From CAIUGU01 sp963819685 (GTDB taxonomy: Bacteria > Pseudomonadota > Gammaproteobacteria > Steroidobacterales > Steroidobacteraceae), in contig CAWFXI010000008.1 of the NCBI GenBank assembly GCA_963819685.1, forward strand, positions 201,394 through 265,393: a stretch of 64,000 bases of DNA, given 5' to 3'. The notes beneath the pieces are model-generated. The model saw nothing but the letters and a program-made list of their open reading frames with translations, had not been told where the DNA came from and did not search any database. Below, piece after piece: positions 9,928 through 18,616 of this stretch. Both the position numbers and the translations under genes were made by a program. Each line of letters starts with the position of its first letter. Position 1 is the stretch's first letter.

Positions 9928-10737
9928 ATGAACAGACGTGAAGTTGCCTTGTCGGTTGGAGCGGCTGTCATCGCTGCGAACCTGCGCGCAAAGGTGGCTG
10001 CGGCCGCCGCCCCGGCGTCACCACAGGCAACCAATCCATCCCGTCCAAAGGTCGCCATGCTGGTGTACCCGGACATGGTCCTGCTGGATCTGATAGGGCC
10101 ACAGACCGTTCTGGCGCTGGCTGCGGCAGATATCCATCTCGTCTGGAAAAGCCGGGAAGCGGTCGCTACAGATGTCGGCATCCCCATCACGGCAACCACC
10201 ACGCTCGGCGAGTGTCCTCCCGATCTGGACGTTCTGTTCGTGCCTGGTGGACTCAGAGGAACGATCGCCCTGATGCAGGACGCTGATGTTCTGGCCTTTC
10301 TCGCGGATCGCGGTGCACGGGCGAAGTATGTCACGAGTGTGTGCACCGGCTCGTTGGTCCTTGGCGCCGCTGGTCTGCTCAAGGGGTATCGCGCCACATC
10401 GCACTGGTACGTCCGGGATCTGTTGCCGCTGATGGGCGCAACGACGCAGATTGACCGCGTCGTGGTGGATCGCAATCGCCTCACGGGAGGAGGTGTCACG
10501 GCCGGCATCGATTTCGGTCTGACGCTGGCGAGCATCATGGGCGGGGACGACCTGGCTCGACGTATCCAGCTGGTCCTCGAATATGCGCCCAAGCCGCCAT
10601 TCAATGCCGGTGAACCGGAGACCGCCGGACCGGCCCTCGTCAATGAAGTTCTCACCGCACGAGCGCCACTGCTGGCCGCCGCCCGTGCGGCAGCCATGCG
10701 TTTCAATACAACGTCAGCGCAACCCTCAAGACCATGA
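9928..10737 (+). CDS. DJ-1/PfpI (GATase1-like) family protein with Tat-like signal
   Basis: About 269 residues from ATG 9928; a TTG at 9901 is also in frame. The N-terminus NRREVALSVGAAVIAA resembles a twin-arginine export signal, unusual for this family. The GATase1-like fold follows, with the nucleophile elbow SVCTGSLVLG (Cys139), preceded by LDVLFVPGG and followed by ATSHW. This arrangement is close to isonitrile hydratase/transcription-regulator-like DJ-1 members rather than glyoxalase types. The biochemical role is open. The 3' end overlaps the convergent MAPEG gene by 35 bp. Confidence 0.82.
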   Translation: MNRREVALSVGAAVIAANLRAKVAAAAAPASPQATNPSRPKVAMLVYPDMVLLDLIGPQTVLALAAADIHLVWKSREAVATDVGIPITATTTLGECPPDLDVLFVPGGLRGTIALMQDADVLAFLADRGARAKYVTSVCTGSLVLGAAGLLKGYRATSHWYVRDLLPLMGATTQIDRVVVDRNRLTGGGVTAGIDFGLTLASIMGGDDLARRIQLVLEYAPKPPFNAGEPETAGPALVNEVLTARAPLLAAARAAAMRFNTTSAQPSRP

Positions 10738-11122
10738 ACCAGAGGGCAACAGACGATGCGGCGTAAAGCCAGAATCGCAAAGGCACCAAATTGAAAGTGC
10801 AGTGAACTGCGCTGTGCAGCACCCGAAAGCCGAGGAAGACCCACGCCGCCGCCAGATACCCGGGATCCACTTTCTGGGTCGCGTATAGATAAAGCACGAT
10901 CGCATAGAAGAGTGTGGGTAGCTCGAGGAGATTCTTGAGATTGTCTGACGGGTTTGCCACCGGCGGCGGTGACAGGCGTGCGAATTCCAATGGAGTGAGC
11001 TGCTGCGTTGTCAGCCTGCTGCGAAGAATGAACGGAATGCGCCGGGAGTACATGTATACCCATACCACCAGCGTCAGGAGCATGGTCCCGACGAATGGCG
11101 CAAAGATTGTCGCCTGATCCAT
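10703..11122 (-). CDS. MAPEG family membrane protein
   Basis: A 139-residue protein from the ATG whose complement is at 11120-11122. It has four hydrophobic segments and the MAPEG features SDNLKNLLELPTLFYAIVL and WVFLGFRVLHSAVHCTFN. MAPEG proteins are small integral membrane proteins related to microsomal glutathione transferases and eicosanoid enzymes; most bacterial members are uncharacterised. A soluble glutathione transferase gene lies immediately upstream on the same strand, but a hairpin separates them and a shared role is only a suggestion. An open frame extends further upstream but its translation there is low-complexity. Confidence 0.85.
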   Translation of the reverse strand: MDQATIFAPFVGTMLLTLVVWVYMYSRRIPFILRSRLTTQQLTPLEFARLSPPPVANPSDNLKNLLELPTLFYAIVLYLYATQKVDPGYLAAAWVFLGFRVLHSAVHCTFNLVPLRFWLYAASSVALWFMVLRVALTLY

Positions 11123-11230
11123 GCGGAGTGCCCTCCAGTCGACTGCACCTATCCGTGCCACATTACGATTGCCAGTGGGCCGGCACGGCTTCCGCAGCGG
11201 ATGGTAGCAGTCTGACGCGCAAACGGTGCA

Positions 11231-11269
11231 ATCCCGACGCCGCAAGCGAGCGCTTCGCGACGTCGGGAT
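11231..11269 (-). terminator. probable terminator hairpin after the glutathione transferase gene
   Basis: ATCCCGACG at 11231-11239 pairs perfectly with CGTCGGGAT at 11261-11269, with further GC pairing inside (AGCG/CGCT). It lies 14 bp beyond the glutathione transferase stop on the minus strand. No long T tract follows, so efficiency is uncertain. Confidence 0.55.
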
Positions 11270-11282
11270 CGGGTAGCCCAGG

Positions 11283-11891
11283 CTACTTGATGAAGCCTTC
11301 GGCCTTGAGCGTTGCGAGTACCGCGGGGCGGCTCGATACACGCTGCTGGAACGCAAGGATGTTCGGGAACGCGGAGAGATCGACCTTGGCGTGGCCCGCC
11401 CAGTTGGCGATGACGAACAGATAGGCATCTGCTGCGGTGAATGTGCTGCCGGTGAGAAACGGCTGGCCGGCCAGAGTCTTGTCGATGGGCGCGAAGCGCC
11501 TGTTCAGGTAAGCGACGCGTTCCTCGCGCACTTCAGTGCTGACGTTCGGATTGAACAGCGGGCCAAAGGTCTTGTGCAGCTCGCTGTTGATGTAGCCCAG
11601 CAACTCCTGCAGGCGGTAACGCTCCAGCGTGCCATTTGCAGGGGCAAGGCCGGAAGAAGGCGCGCGATCCGCGAGATACTGCATGATGGCGGTGCCTTCG
11701 GTCAGTATCTGGCCATCATCGAGTTCCAGCGCCGGAACATAGCCCTTCGGGTTGATCGCAGTGTAATCCCGACCGTCTTCGGTCTTCTTTGCACGCAGAT
11801 CGACCTTGACGAGGTCAACGTTCAGACCGGCCTCGCTGGCGACGATATGCGAAGCCATCGAGCAGGCGCCGGGGGTGTAAAACAACTTCAT
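11283..11891 (-). CDS. glutathione S-transferase (beta-class GstA-like)
   Basis: A 202-residue cytoplasmic GST. The start MKLFYTPGACSMASHIV is the bacterial beta-class signature with the active-site Ser/Cys at the end of strand 1. NPKGYVPALELDDGQILTE is the glutathione-binding loop with its cis-proline, and the all-helical C-terminal domain follows (DAYLFVIANWA near residue 155). ATG 11891 was chosen over TTG 11897 because a GAGGAG ribosome site lies 9 bp ahead of it. The enzyme conjugates or reduces electrophiles with glutathione. Confidence 0.93.
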   Translation of the reverse strand: MKLFYTPGACSMASHIVASEAGLNVDLVKVDLRAKKTEDGRDYTAINPKGYVPALELDDGQILTEGTAIMQYLADRAPSSGLAPANGTLERYRLQELLGYINSELHKTFGPLFNPNVSTEVREERVAYLNRRFAPIDKTLAGQPFLTGSTFTAADAYLFVIANWAGHAKVDLSAFPNILAFQQRVSSRPAVLATLKAEGFIK

Positions 11892-12030
11892 CTGCAAATT
11901 CTCCTCAGGTGGAATGATGCAAGGAACCAGTAAAGCGACCGATTCTGGATGCGGGCGCGGAGGTTAGCATCAATGCCAGTCGAAGTCGGATTGATTTTCG
12001 ATTTCAGGACGGCCAGGGCGAACTGATGAT

Positions 12031-13299
12031 TCACTGCGGGTGCGCGTGCTCCATTGCCCAGATCTCATGCGCGTCCAGTCGCAGACGCGCATAGGCTTCG
12101 ATGGCATCCAGCTCTGACTGACGGGCAGCGAGGGTCGCCTCGAGCGACTGACGCTGGGCGATCAGCGTCTGCGCCAGATCAATCTCTCCCAGCTCGTAGC
12201 CGCGACGCATCGTCGCGGCCGTCGACTGCATCTGTTCCGACAGCCGCGACACCTGTTCCCATCGCGAACGGCTTAAGCGAGCTGAATTCAATGCGCGTCC
12301 TGCATCGCCTTCAACCTTGAGGCGTATCTGGCGGGTGTACTCCCTGGCGATCGACGCTCTCGCCAGCGCTGCCGCATAGTCCGCCCGCCGCCCCGAACCT
12401 CCGAATGGCATGGCGAAAGAAATGCCCAGCACCTTTTCCTGCCGGTCGCGTTCCTGCCCATAGTGAACGCCGACAGTAGGATCCGGCGTCTTGTCGCGAC
12501 TCGCACGCTCGGCCTGCAGTTCTGCTTCGCGCTGCTGGCTCTCTGCAAGTTCCAGTTCGTGATTGTCGGCGACAACACGTTCATGCCAGGTTGCATCGTC
12601 CTCTTCGAGCAACGGCGGCGGATCGAGCTGTTCGGGCGTGCGCAGCGTGATGCCTGGAAAGAGCTCCTGCAGATCCAGGCTTCTGGCCTCAGCCAGTTCC
12701 TGCGATGCCAGGTGCAGGGCGCGCACGCGATTCAATTCGCCTTCGGCCAGCTGGCCTTCGATGGCCGGAGCATCGCCCGCCGCGACGCGGCGCTGCACGG
12801 CGTCGCGATGCTGCCCCAGAATCTGTACCTGGCTCGCCAGCACCGCTACCGCCTGGGTTTCGCGCAACCAGTCGAACCAGACAGCCAGCAGCGAACGACC
12901 TGCTTCATGCCACGCATCCGCCTGCGTGAACACGGCAACCCGGACCGCCTGCAGGCCCAGTTCCGAATCGACTGACGACTTGCCCGGAAAGCGCCAGGCT
13001 TTCTCGAGTGACACCTGTGCTTCGGTATAGTCCTGTTGTGTCGTGTAGTCCCGGCGTTCCTGCGTAGTGGCACGAACTGTCCACTCATGCGGACCCGCTT
13101 CCCGGCGCTGACGTATGGCCTCACCGAGTGGAATGCCGGCCGCAGCCTGCGCGACGAGGGGCGAGCTTTGCAGGATCGCCTCCACCTCGGTTTCAGCTGG
13201 CAATGCGTTGGGATAGAAGCCGGCCGCCTGCGCAAGGCTGGCGCAGGTGAGCAATGGAACGGCCGCAATTCGTGCCGCAAGGCCGGGTACCCGCTTCAT
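12031..13299 (-). CDS. outer-membrane efflux channel (TolC/CzcC type)
   Basis: About 422 residues with a signal peptide (MKRVPGLAARIAAVPLLTCASLAQA) and two repeats of the TolC-family coiled-coil hairpin; characteristic segments are ESSQQREAELQAERASR-like helices and LGEIDLAQTLIAQRQSLEA near the C-terminus. It forms the outer-membrane conduit of the tripartite metal pump encoded upstream. The start at 13299 is fixed by an ATGA overlap with the DUF3240 stop. It is the last gene of a four-gene operon running from 17820 to 12031. Confidence 0.9.
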   Translation of the reverse strand: MKRVPGLAARIAAVPLLTCASLAQAAGFYPNALPAETEVEAILQSSPLVAQAAAGIPLGEAIRQRREAGPHEWTVRATTQERRDYTTQQDYTEAQVSLEKAWRFPGKSSVDSELGLQAVRVAVFTQADAWHEAGRSLLAVWFDWLRETQAVAVLASQVQILGQHRDAVQRRVAAGDAPAIEGQLAEGELNRVRALHLASQELAEARSLDLQELFPGITLRTPEQLDPPPLLEEDDATWHERVVADNHELELAESQQREAELQAERASRDKTPDPTVGVHYGQERDRQEKVLGISFAMPFGGSGRRADYAAALARASIAREYTRQIRLKVEGDAGRALNSARLSRSRWEQVSRLSEQMQSTAATMRRGYELGEIDLAQTLIAQRQSLEATLAARQSELDAIEAYARLRLDAHEIWAMEHAHPQ

Positions 13300-13610
13300 G
13301 CCAGCCTCCCGAATCCCGTCAGTGATGTCGTCCACCACGCAATATCCGGACTCGGGACCTGCAGCCGCAGACGTTCGACCAGCACTTGAGCCTTGTCGTG
13401 ATCGAGGCGCAACGTAATGATCTTGCGACGCGCACGACCCCGTACCCGTTCAAGGGTTGTGTGGAGCGGCGCACCCGCGCCTACACCTTCGGCAGAATGG
13501 ACCGAGAAGCCGGAAACCAGATCGTCATGGGCAAGCAGAATGTCGAGCATTTCCTCTTCCAGGTGTTCCGGAACAGCAAGGGTGAACAGGCAATCGTGTG
13601 GCTGGCTCAT
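13296..13610 (-). CDS. DUF3240 family protein of the RND metal-efflux operon
   Basis: A 104-residue soluble protein with the DUF3240 pattern: LFTLAVPEHLEEEMLDILLAH, a central GFSVHSAEGVG and a C-terminal ALRLQVPSP-like strand, suggesting a ferredoxin-like/PII-type fold. It is known only as a companion of heavy-metal RND operons and has no proven function; a regulatory or metal-sensing role is a guess. Both ends overlap neighbours by 4 bp (pump upstream, channel downstream), so expression is tightly coupled to the pump. Confidence 0.85.
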   Translation of the reverse strand: MSQPHDCLFTLAVPEHLEEEMLDILLAHDDLVSGFSVHSAEGVGAGAPLHTTLERVRGRARRKIITLRLDHDKAQVLVERLRLQVPSPDIAWWTTSLTGFGRLA

Positions 13611-16600
13611 GCGGCGGCTCCCATGCCAAAACGTCTGAACAGGCTGGGCAGCAACACCAGCGTCAGCAGGGTGGAGCTGACGAGTCCACCGATGACGACA
13701 ATGGCGAGCGGCCGCTGGATTTCCGATCCCGGTCCGGTGGCGAACAGCAGCGGAACCAGACCGAAGGCGGTGATACTGGCCGTCATCAATACCGGACGCA
13801 GGCGCCGGCGGGCACCTTGCGTGACGATCTCTGTTGCCGGGACGCCTTTCGCCTTCAGCAGATTGAAATAGCTGATCATCACGAGACCGTTCAACACCGC
13901 AATGCCCATCAAGGCGATGAACCCCACCGAAGCGGGCACCGACAGATATTCGCCGGTGATCGCCAGCGCAACGATGCCGCCGATGAGGGCAAACGGAATG
14001 TTTGCAAAGACCAGCACTGCCTGGCGCAACGAGCCGAAGGTCGCGAACAGCAGCAGGAAGATCAGTCCCAGTGCGACCGGCACGATCAGCCCGAGACGGG
14101 CCGCAGTGCGCTGCTGGTTTTCAAACTGCCCGCCCCACGCGAGACGATAGCCGGAAGGCAGGGTGACGGCCTCTGCGACCTTCGCCTGAGCCTCCTCGAC
14201 AAAGCCCACCAGATCGCGGTCACGCACATTCGAGCGCACGACAGTCGTTCGCACCGAATTCTCGCGGTCGATCTTGACGGGACCATCTGCGACCGTTTGC
14301 CTGGCGATGGCCGCCAGCGGGATCGCGGTGCCTCCCTGCACAGGCAGGCGCAATTGCTGGAAGGCATCCTGGGAGCGTTGGGACTCGCCGTCACCCCGAA
14401 TGATCAGCGGCAATCGGCGCCCCGCTTCGACTACCACGCCGGCAATGCTGCCTTCCACCAGCATGCGCAAGTCGTTCTGCACTTCCTCGACCGAAAGGCC
14501 GGCACGACCTGCCGCCATCCGGTCGATCTCGAGGCGCAGATACTGCACGCCCTGGTTGCTGACAGTCACCACGTCCTCACTGCCTTCGATGCCTTCGAGC
14601 ACTGTGCGAATTTCTGCAGCCAGCCGATCGAGCGTCACCATGTCCGGGCCGAAGACCTTGACAGCCAGATCGCCGCGCGTGCCGGAGATCAGTTCGGAAA
14701 CCCGCATGTCGATGGGTTGCGTGAAACTGAAGGTTACCCCGGCAAACTCCTCTCCCACCTTGCGCAGCTCATCCAGCAGCCAGTTCTTGTCCTGTTGGCG
14801 CCATTCCTCGCGCGGCTTGAGCGCCAGGAAGCTGTCTGTTTCGTTGGTGCCCATGGGATCGAGTCCGAGTTCATCGGAGCCGACCCGTCCGACGACGCTT
14901 GCGACTTCGGGCACGGTGGCCATGATGCGTTTCTGGATTTCGCGGTCGGTCAGTCCGGACTGCTGCAGGTTGATGGAGGGAACTTTCTCCAGCTGCAGCA
15001 CGATGTCACCCTCATCGAGCGTCGGCATGAACGACTTGCCGACCCCCATGAAGAGCACACCCGCCACCACCAGACCGCCGATCGCGGCGCCGTAGACCAG
15101 CCGGTCGTGCGCCAGTGACCATCCGAGCAGGCGCGAATAGCGTTCCTCCAGCCAGCGAACCATCCGGGGCGTTTCCGTATGCTTCGACGGCAGCCACGAC
15201 GCAAAAACCGGAATGACGGTCAGCGACAGTATCAGTGAGCCAGCGAGCGCAAACACGATCGTCAGTGCGACCGGAGCGAACAACTTGCCTTCGAGACCCT
15301 GCAGCGTCAGTAACGGCAGGAACACGATGATGATGATTGCGATGCCCGAGGTGACGGGCACAGCGACTTCCTGTACGGCGCGGTAGATCACGTGCAGCGT
15401 GGAAGGCTGCGGACCCTTCGGCTTGGCGTGCCCGTACGCTTCGATGTTTTCCACGACGACTACCGCGGCATCGACCAGCATGCCGATGGCGATGGCAAGC
15501 CCGCCCAGCGACATCAGGTTGGCCGAGAGGCCGTACCACCGCATCAACACGAAGGTGACGAGTGCTGAGAGTGGCAGGATCAGGGCGACTACCACGGCGG
15601 CCCGCACATTCCCGAGGAACAGATACAACAGCACCAGCACCAGCACGATGGCTTCGGCCAGCGCCTCGACGACAGTACCTACAGCACGCTCGACCAGCGC
15701 GCCGCGGTCGTAGAAGGGCTTGATGGTCGTGCCTTCCGGCAGGGCCTTTTCGATTTCGGTCAGTTTGAGACGGATCTGCTGCACGATCTGTTGCGCATTG
15801 GCGCCCCGCAATCCGAGCACCAGACCTTCGACCGCTTCGCCCTCGCCATCCTTGTTGACCATGCCGTAGCGGGTCAGGGCGCCGATGCGTATCTCGGCGA
15901 CGTCGCTGATGCGAACGGGAACGCCATCCTTGTTCGCGATCACGATCGCGCGTACGTCATCGAGGGTGCGCACACTGCCGTCGCTGCGAACCAGCAGGGC
16001 TTCTTCATTCTGCGTCAGGCGGCCCGCGCCATCATTGCGGTTGTTGACCATGAGGACGTCGTGCAGGTCAGACAGGGACAGACCGCGTGCCGCCAGTGCA
16101 GCGGGATTGGGTACGACTTCGAAAGACTTGACGTATCCACCCAGCGTGTTGACATCTGCAACGCCGGGGATGCTGCGGAGCTGCGGCCGGATGACCCAGT
16201 CCAGCAGCGAACGCTTGTCCGTCAGCGACAGTTCGCCCTCGATGGTGAACATGTACAGGTCGCCGAGCGGGGTCGTGATCGGTGCCAGACCTCCAGTCAC
16301 CGTTGACGGCAGGGAGGGCAGCACATTGCCGAGGCGTTCGCTGACCTGCTGCCGTGCCCAGTAGACATCGGTGCCATCTTCGAAATCGATCGTGACGTCG
16401 GTGATGGCGTACTTCGACTTCGAGCGCAGCATGGTCTGACGGGGAATGCCGAGCAGCTCCTGCTCGATGGGAGCGGTGATGCGTTCCTCGACTTCCTCGG
16501 GCGTCATGCCCGGCGCCTTCATGATCACCTTGACCTGCGTCGTGGAGATGTCGGGATAGGCGTCGATGGGCAGCTGCAGCACTGCAGTGATTCCGCCACC

Positions 16601-16672
16601 GATCAGCACCAGCGTAAGCACGAGCATCAGCAGGCGCTGCGACAGCGCAAATGCAACCAGTTTTGACAGCAT
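13607..16672 (-). CDS. heavy-metal efflux RND pump (CzcA/CusA family)
   Basis: A 1021-residue inner-membrane proton/metal antiporter with the HME-RND N-terminus (LSQRLLMLVLTLVLIGGG and LPIDAYPDIS), two large periplasmic loops and twelve membrane helices. TM4 reads IAIGMLVDAAVVVVEN. This keeps the conserved Asp and Glu but lacks the extra upstream Asp of true CzcA pumps, so it is closer to CusA there. The methionines that carry Cu/Ag in CusA are not all apparent (the segment after MPTLDEGD has no matching Met). The metal therefore cannot be named from sequence. Its start codon overlaps the adaptor stop by one base (TAATG). Confidence 0.92.
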   Translation of the reverse strand: MLSKLVAFALSQRLLMLVLTLVLIGGGITAVLQLPIDAYPDISTTQVKVIMKAPGMTPEEVEERITAPIEQELLGIPRQTMLRSKSKYAITDVTIDFEDGTDVYWARQQVSERLGNVLPSLPSTVTGGLAPITTPLGDLYMFTIEGELSLTDKRSLLDWVIRPQLRSIPGVADVNTLGGYVKSFEVVPNPAALAARGLSLSDLHDVLMVNNRNDGAGRLTQNEEALLVRSDGSVRTLDDVRAIVIANKDGVPVRISDVAEIRIGALTRYGMVNKDGEGEAVEGLVLGLRGANAQQIVQQIRLKLTEIEKALPEGTTIKPFYDRGALVERAVGTVVEALAEAIVLVLVLLYLFLGNVRAAVVVALILPLSALVTFVLMRWYGLSANLMSLGGLAIAIGMLVDAAVVVVENIEAYGHAKPKGPQPSTLHVIYRAVQEVAVPVTSGIAIIIIVFLPLLTLQGLEGKLFAPVALTIVFALAGSLILSLTVIPVFASWLPSKHTETPRMVRWLEERYSRLLGWSLAHDRLVYGAAIGGLVVAGVLFMGVGKSFMPTLDEGDIVLQLEKVPSINLQQSGLTDREIQKRIMATVPEVASVVGRVGSDELGLDPMGTNETDSFLALKPREEWRQQDKNWLLDELRKVGEEFAGVTFSFTQPIDMRVSELISGTRGDLAVKVFGPDMVTLDRLAAEIRTVLEGIEGSEDVVTVSNQGVQYLRLEIDRMAAGRAGLSVEEVQNDLRMLVEGSIAGVVVEAGRRLPLIIRGDGESQRSQDAFQQLRLPVQGGTAIPLAAIARQTVADGPVKIDRENSVRTTVVRSNVRDRDLVGFVEEAQAKVAEAVTLPSGYRLAWGGQFENQQRTAARLGLIVPVALGLIFLLLFATFGSLRQAVLVFANIPFALIGGIVALAITGEYLSVPASVGFIALMGIAVLNGLVMISYFNLLKAKGVPATEIVTQGARRRLRPVLMTASITAFGLVPLLFATGPGSEIQRPLAIVVIGGLVSSTLLTLVLLPSLFRRFGMGAAA

Positions 16673-17820
16673 TACGGCTTCTCGACTGGCGGCGCGGCAA
16701 CCGGTTCGGGTCCGAGGCCTATCCAGGCACCCCGGAGTGTGGCGACACCCCGGTCAGCGATTTCTGCTTTTGGACCCAGGGTGCTGCGGGCCCAGACGAG
16801 ATCGCCACCGCGGGCGACGATTTCAATCAGGGTGGGACGAAAGCCGTTGGCTTCACGCGCGAACACATAGTCCTTGCCTTCACTGCGCACGACTGCACTG
16901 GCCGGAATGCCGACGGCTCCCAGACTGATCTTGCCGGCCGCCACGGTCACTTCCACGTACTGGTTGGGTTTCAGGCAGGTACCCGGCGAGTCGAACTCGG
17001 CACGTACGGTGACGGACTGCGTCGAGCTGGTGAGTTGCTGGCTGGTGGAGACAATCCTGCCTGGGCGGTCGCAGCCCGCGACGGTCACTGCGTCCCCCGG
17101 CCTGATCAGCGCACTTTCTGCTGAAGCTGCATGGAGTTCGATCCACAGTCTCGTGGTATCGGCAATGCGAAAAATCGGTGTGCCCGCTTCCAGACGTTGT
17201 CCCGGTGTTGCCAGTTGCTCCAGGACCGATCCCGCCATGTAAGCCGAGACGATAAGTACGGGGCTCAAATCCGCCGCCGTGCGCAGTTTCGCGAGCGCGG
17301 CATCACTCAGGCCCGCGATCTTGAGGCTCTGGCGATGCTCCTCGTACAGGGCGTCGGCCTGAAGCTTCTTGACGCGGGTCTCTTCCAGCCGGCTCGCGGC
17401 GATGATGCCATCCTTGAACAGCATTTCGTCCCGGGTTGCACGGATGTCCGCCAGTTGCGCTGCCGACTTCGCCTCGAGATAGCCCTGTTGCAGCGTCAGG
17501 TAGTCGGCGCTGTAGATCTCGGCGAGCGGTTGTCCCGCGCGGACCACTTCCAGCGGATCGACACGCAACTTCTGCAGCACGCCGGCAAGGGGTGCGGTTG
17601 CAGTGTTCAATCCGGCATTCGGCACCATGACGGTTCCGCTCAGCCGGGATTGCGAGCCCGACTGCGGGCTTTCCGGACTGGCGCCCAACGATCTCGGGCG
17701 CAGAGTCGTGATTCCGGCCCGCTCGATCTGCAGCGGTGTCAGGGTCAGCAACGGCAATTCCGCTGCGGACAGCGGGGCCGCCATGCAAACCGCAAGCAGG
17801 AAGACAAGCGCAGTTTTCAT
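16672..17820 (-). CDS. periplasmic adaptor of the metal RND pump (CzcB/CusB type)
   Basis: A 382-residue membrane-fusion protein with a Sec signal (MKTALVFLLAVCMAAPLSAA). It has the LTPLQIERAGI start typical of CusB-like adaptors, a split barrel-sandwich hybrid (APLAGVLQKLRVDPLEVVRA and the later VLEQLATPGQRLEAG), a long alpha-hairpin between them, and a beta-barrel domain with IPASAVVRSEGKDYVF. There is no N-terminal Met/His-rich metal chaperone tail. It is the first gene of the operon, about 125 bp from the divergent response-regulator gene. Confidence 0.92.
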   Translation of the reverse strand: MKTALVFLLAVCMAAPLSAAELPLLTLTPLQIERAGITTLRPRSLGASPESPQSGSQSRLSGTVMVPNAGLNTATAPLAGVLQKLRVDPLEVVRAGQPLAEIYSADYLTLQQGYLEAKSAAQLADIRATRDEMLFKDGIIAASRLEETRVKKLQADALYEEHRQSLKIAGLSDAALAKLRTAADLSPVLIVSAYMAGSVLEQLATPGQRLEAGTPIFRIADTTRLWIELHAASAESALIRPGDAVTVAGCDRPGRIVSTSQQLTSSTQSVTVRAEFDSPGTCLKPNQYVEVTVAAGKISLGAVGIPASAVVRSEGKDYVFAREANGFRPTLIEIVARGGDLVWARSTLGPKAEIADRGVATLRGAWIGLGPEPVAAPPVEKP

Positions 17821-17874
17821 CAGGTGAGTACCGGGGTTACTGGTGTAGACGCAGGCAGAGGTTAGAATCTGCTG

Positions 17875-17891
17875 CTTAAGAACTCCTTAAG
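17875..17891. promoter_or_regulatory. PmrA/QseB-type response regulator box CTTAA-N6-CTTAA
   Basis: Between the divergent efflux operon and the response regulator gene is a direct repeat CTTAA (17875-17879), six bases, CTTAA (17886-17890), each half followed by G. This is the consensus half-site pattern of PmrA/BasR and QseB response regulators, the group to which the adjacent regulator belongs. It lies about 55 bp from each start codon, so it could control both directions. Known: family motif. Inferred: that this regulator uses it. Confidence 0.7.
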
Positions 17892-17944
17892 TACTTGCCG
17901 CTAGCCTTGGTTGCACTCGAAACGATGCGAACTTCAGGAAAGCC

Positions 17945-18616
17945 ATGCGCGTATTGCTAGTCGAAGACGATCTGCTGCTCGGCAAAGCCACCCGCAAGGG
18001 ACTGGAGCATCGGGGCTATACCGTCGACTGGCTGCGGGACGGCGTCAGCGCCGAGGCTGCAACAGCGACCCATGAGTACGCCGCAATCCTGCTCGATCTC
18101 GGGTTACCGAAGCAGGACGGCCTGACGCTGCTGACAAAGCTGCGCAAGCGTGGCGCCAGCGTTCCGGTGCTGGTGATCACTGCGCGCGACGAAATCGCGG
18201 ATCGTGTCGGTGGCCTTGACCTCGGTGCCGATGATTTCATCGTCAAGCCCTTCGATCTCGACGAACTGGCGGCCCGCATCAGGGCGAGCGTCCGCCGGGC
18301 CAATCACCGGCCGCAGTCCCATCTGGTGCACGGATCGCTCGACGTGGATCCTGCGTCGCGGACGGCGGTCGTGAATGGCGTCAGCATTCCGCTGACGAGT
18401 CACCAGTTTGCGCTGCTCGTGCAGCTGCTCGAGGCGAAGGGCCAGGTCCTGTCCAAGGCCAGGCTCGAGGAATCCCTGTATGGCTGGGGTGAGGAAATCG
18501 AGAGCAATACGGTCGAGGTCTATATCCATCACCTGCGCCGCAAGCTGGGCAAGGACCTGATCAAGACCATCCATGGCGCCGGATACATCATTGAAGCGGC
18601 CGCAGATGGCGGTTGA
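17945..18616 (+). CDS. OmpR-family response regulator (QseB/PmrA-like)
   Basis: A 223-residue regulator. The receiver domain (1-115) has acidic pocket Asp8/Asp9, phospho-acceptor Asp51 in ILLDLGLP and a conserved Lys in IVKPFDLDELAAR. The C-terminal winged helix (about 125-220) includes VLSKARLEESLYGWGEEIES and VEVYIHHLRRKLG. The opening VLLVEDDLLLGKATRKGLE is typical of QseB/PmrA/TctD types. It overlaps the kinase gene by 11 bp. Position opposite the metal pump suggests it activates the pump in response to metal or envelope stress, but the signal is not proven. Confidence 0.93.
   Translation: MRVLLVEDDLLLGKATRKGLEHRGYTVDWLRDGVSAEAATATHEYAAILLDLGLPKQDGLTLLTKLRKRGASVPVLVITARDEIADRVGGLDLGADDFIVKPFDLDELAARIRASVRRANHRPQSHLVHGSLDVDPASRTAVVNGVSIPLTSHQFALLVQLLEAKGQVLSKARLEESLYGWGEEIESNTVEVYIHHLRRKLGKDLIKTIHGAGYIIEAAADGG

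Noticed and set aside
9915..11063. Minus-strand open frame of 382 codons across the DJ-1 gene
   Set aside because: Opposes a gene with a clear catalytic elbow; its own translation is Ser/Arg/Ala noise.
13598..15118. Plus-strand 506-codon frame inside the RND pump gene
   Set aside because: Gln/His/Arg-rich antisense shadow of a clear RND permease.
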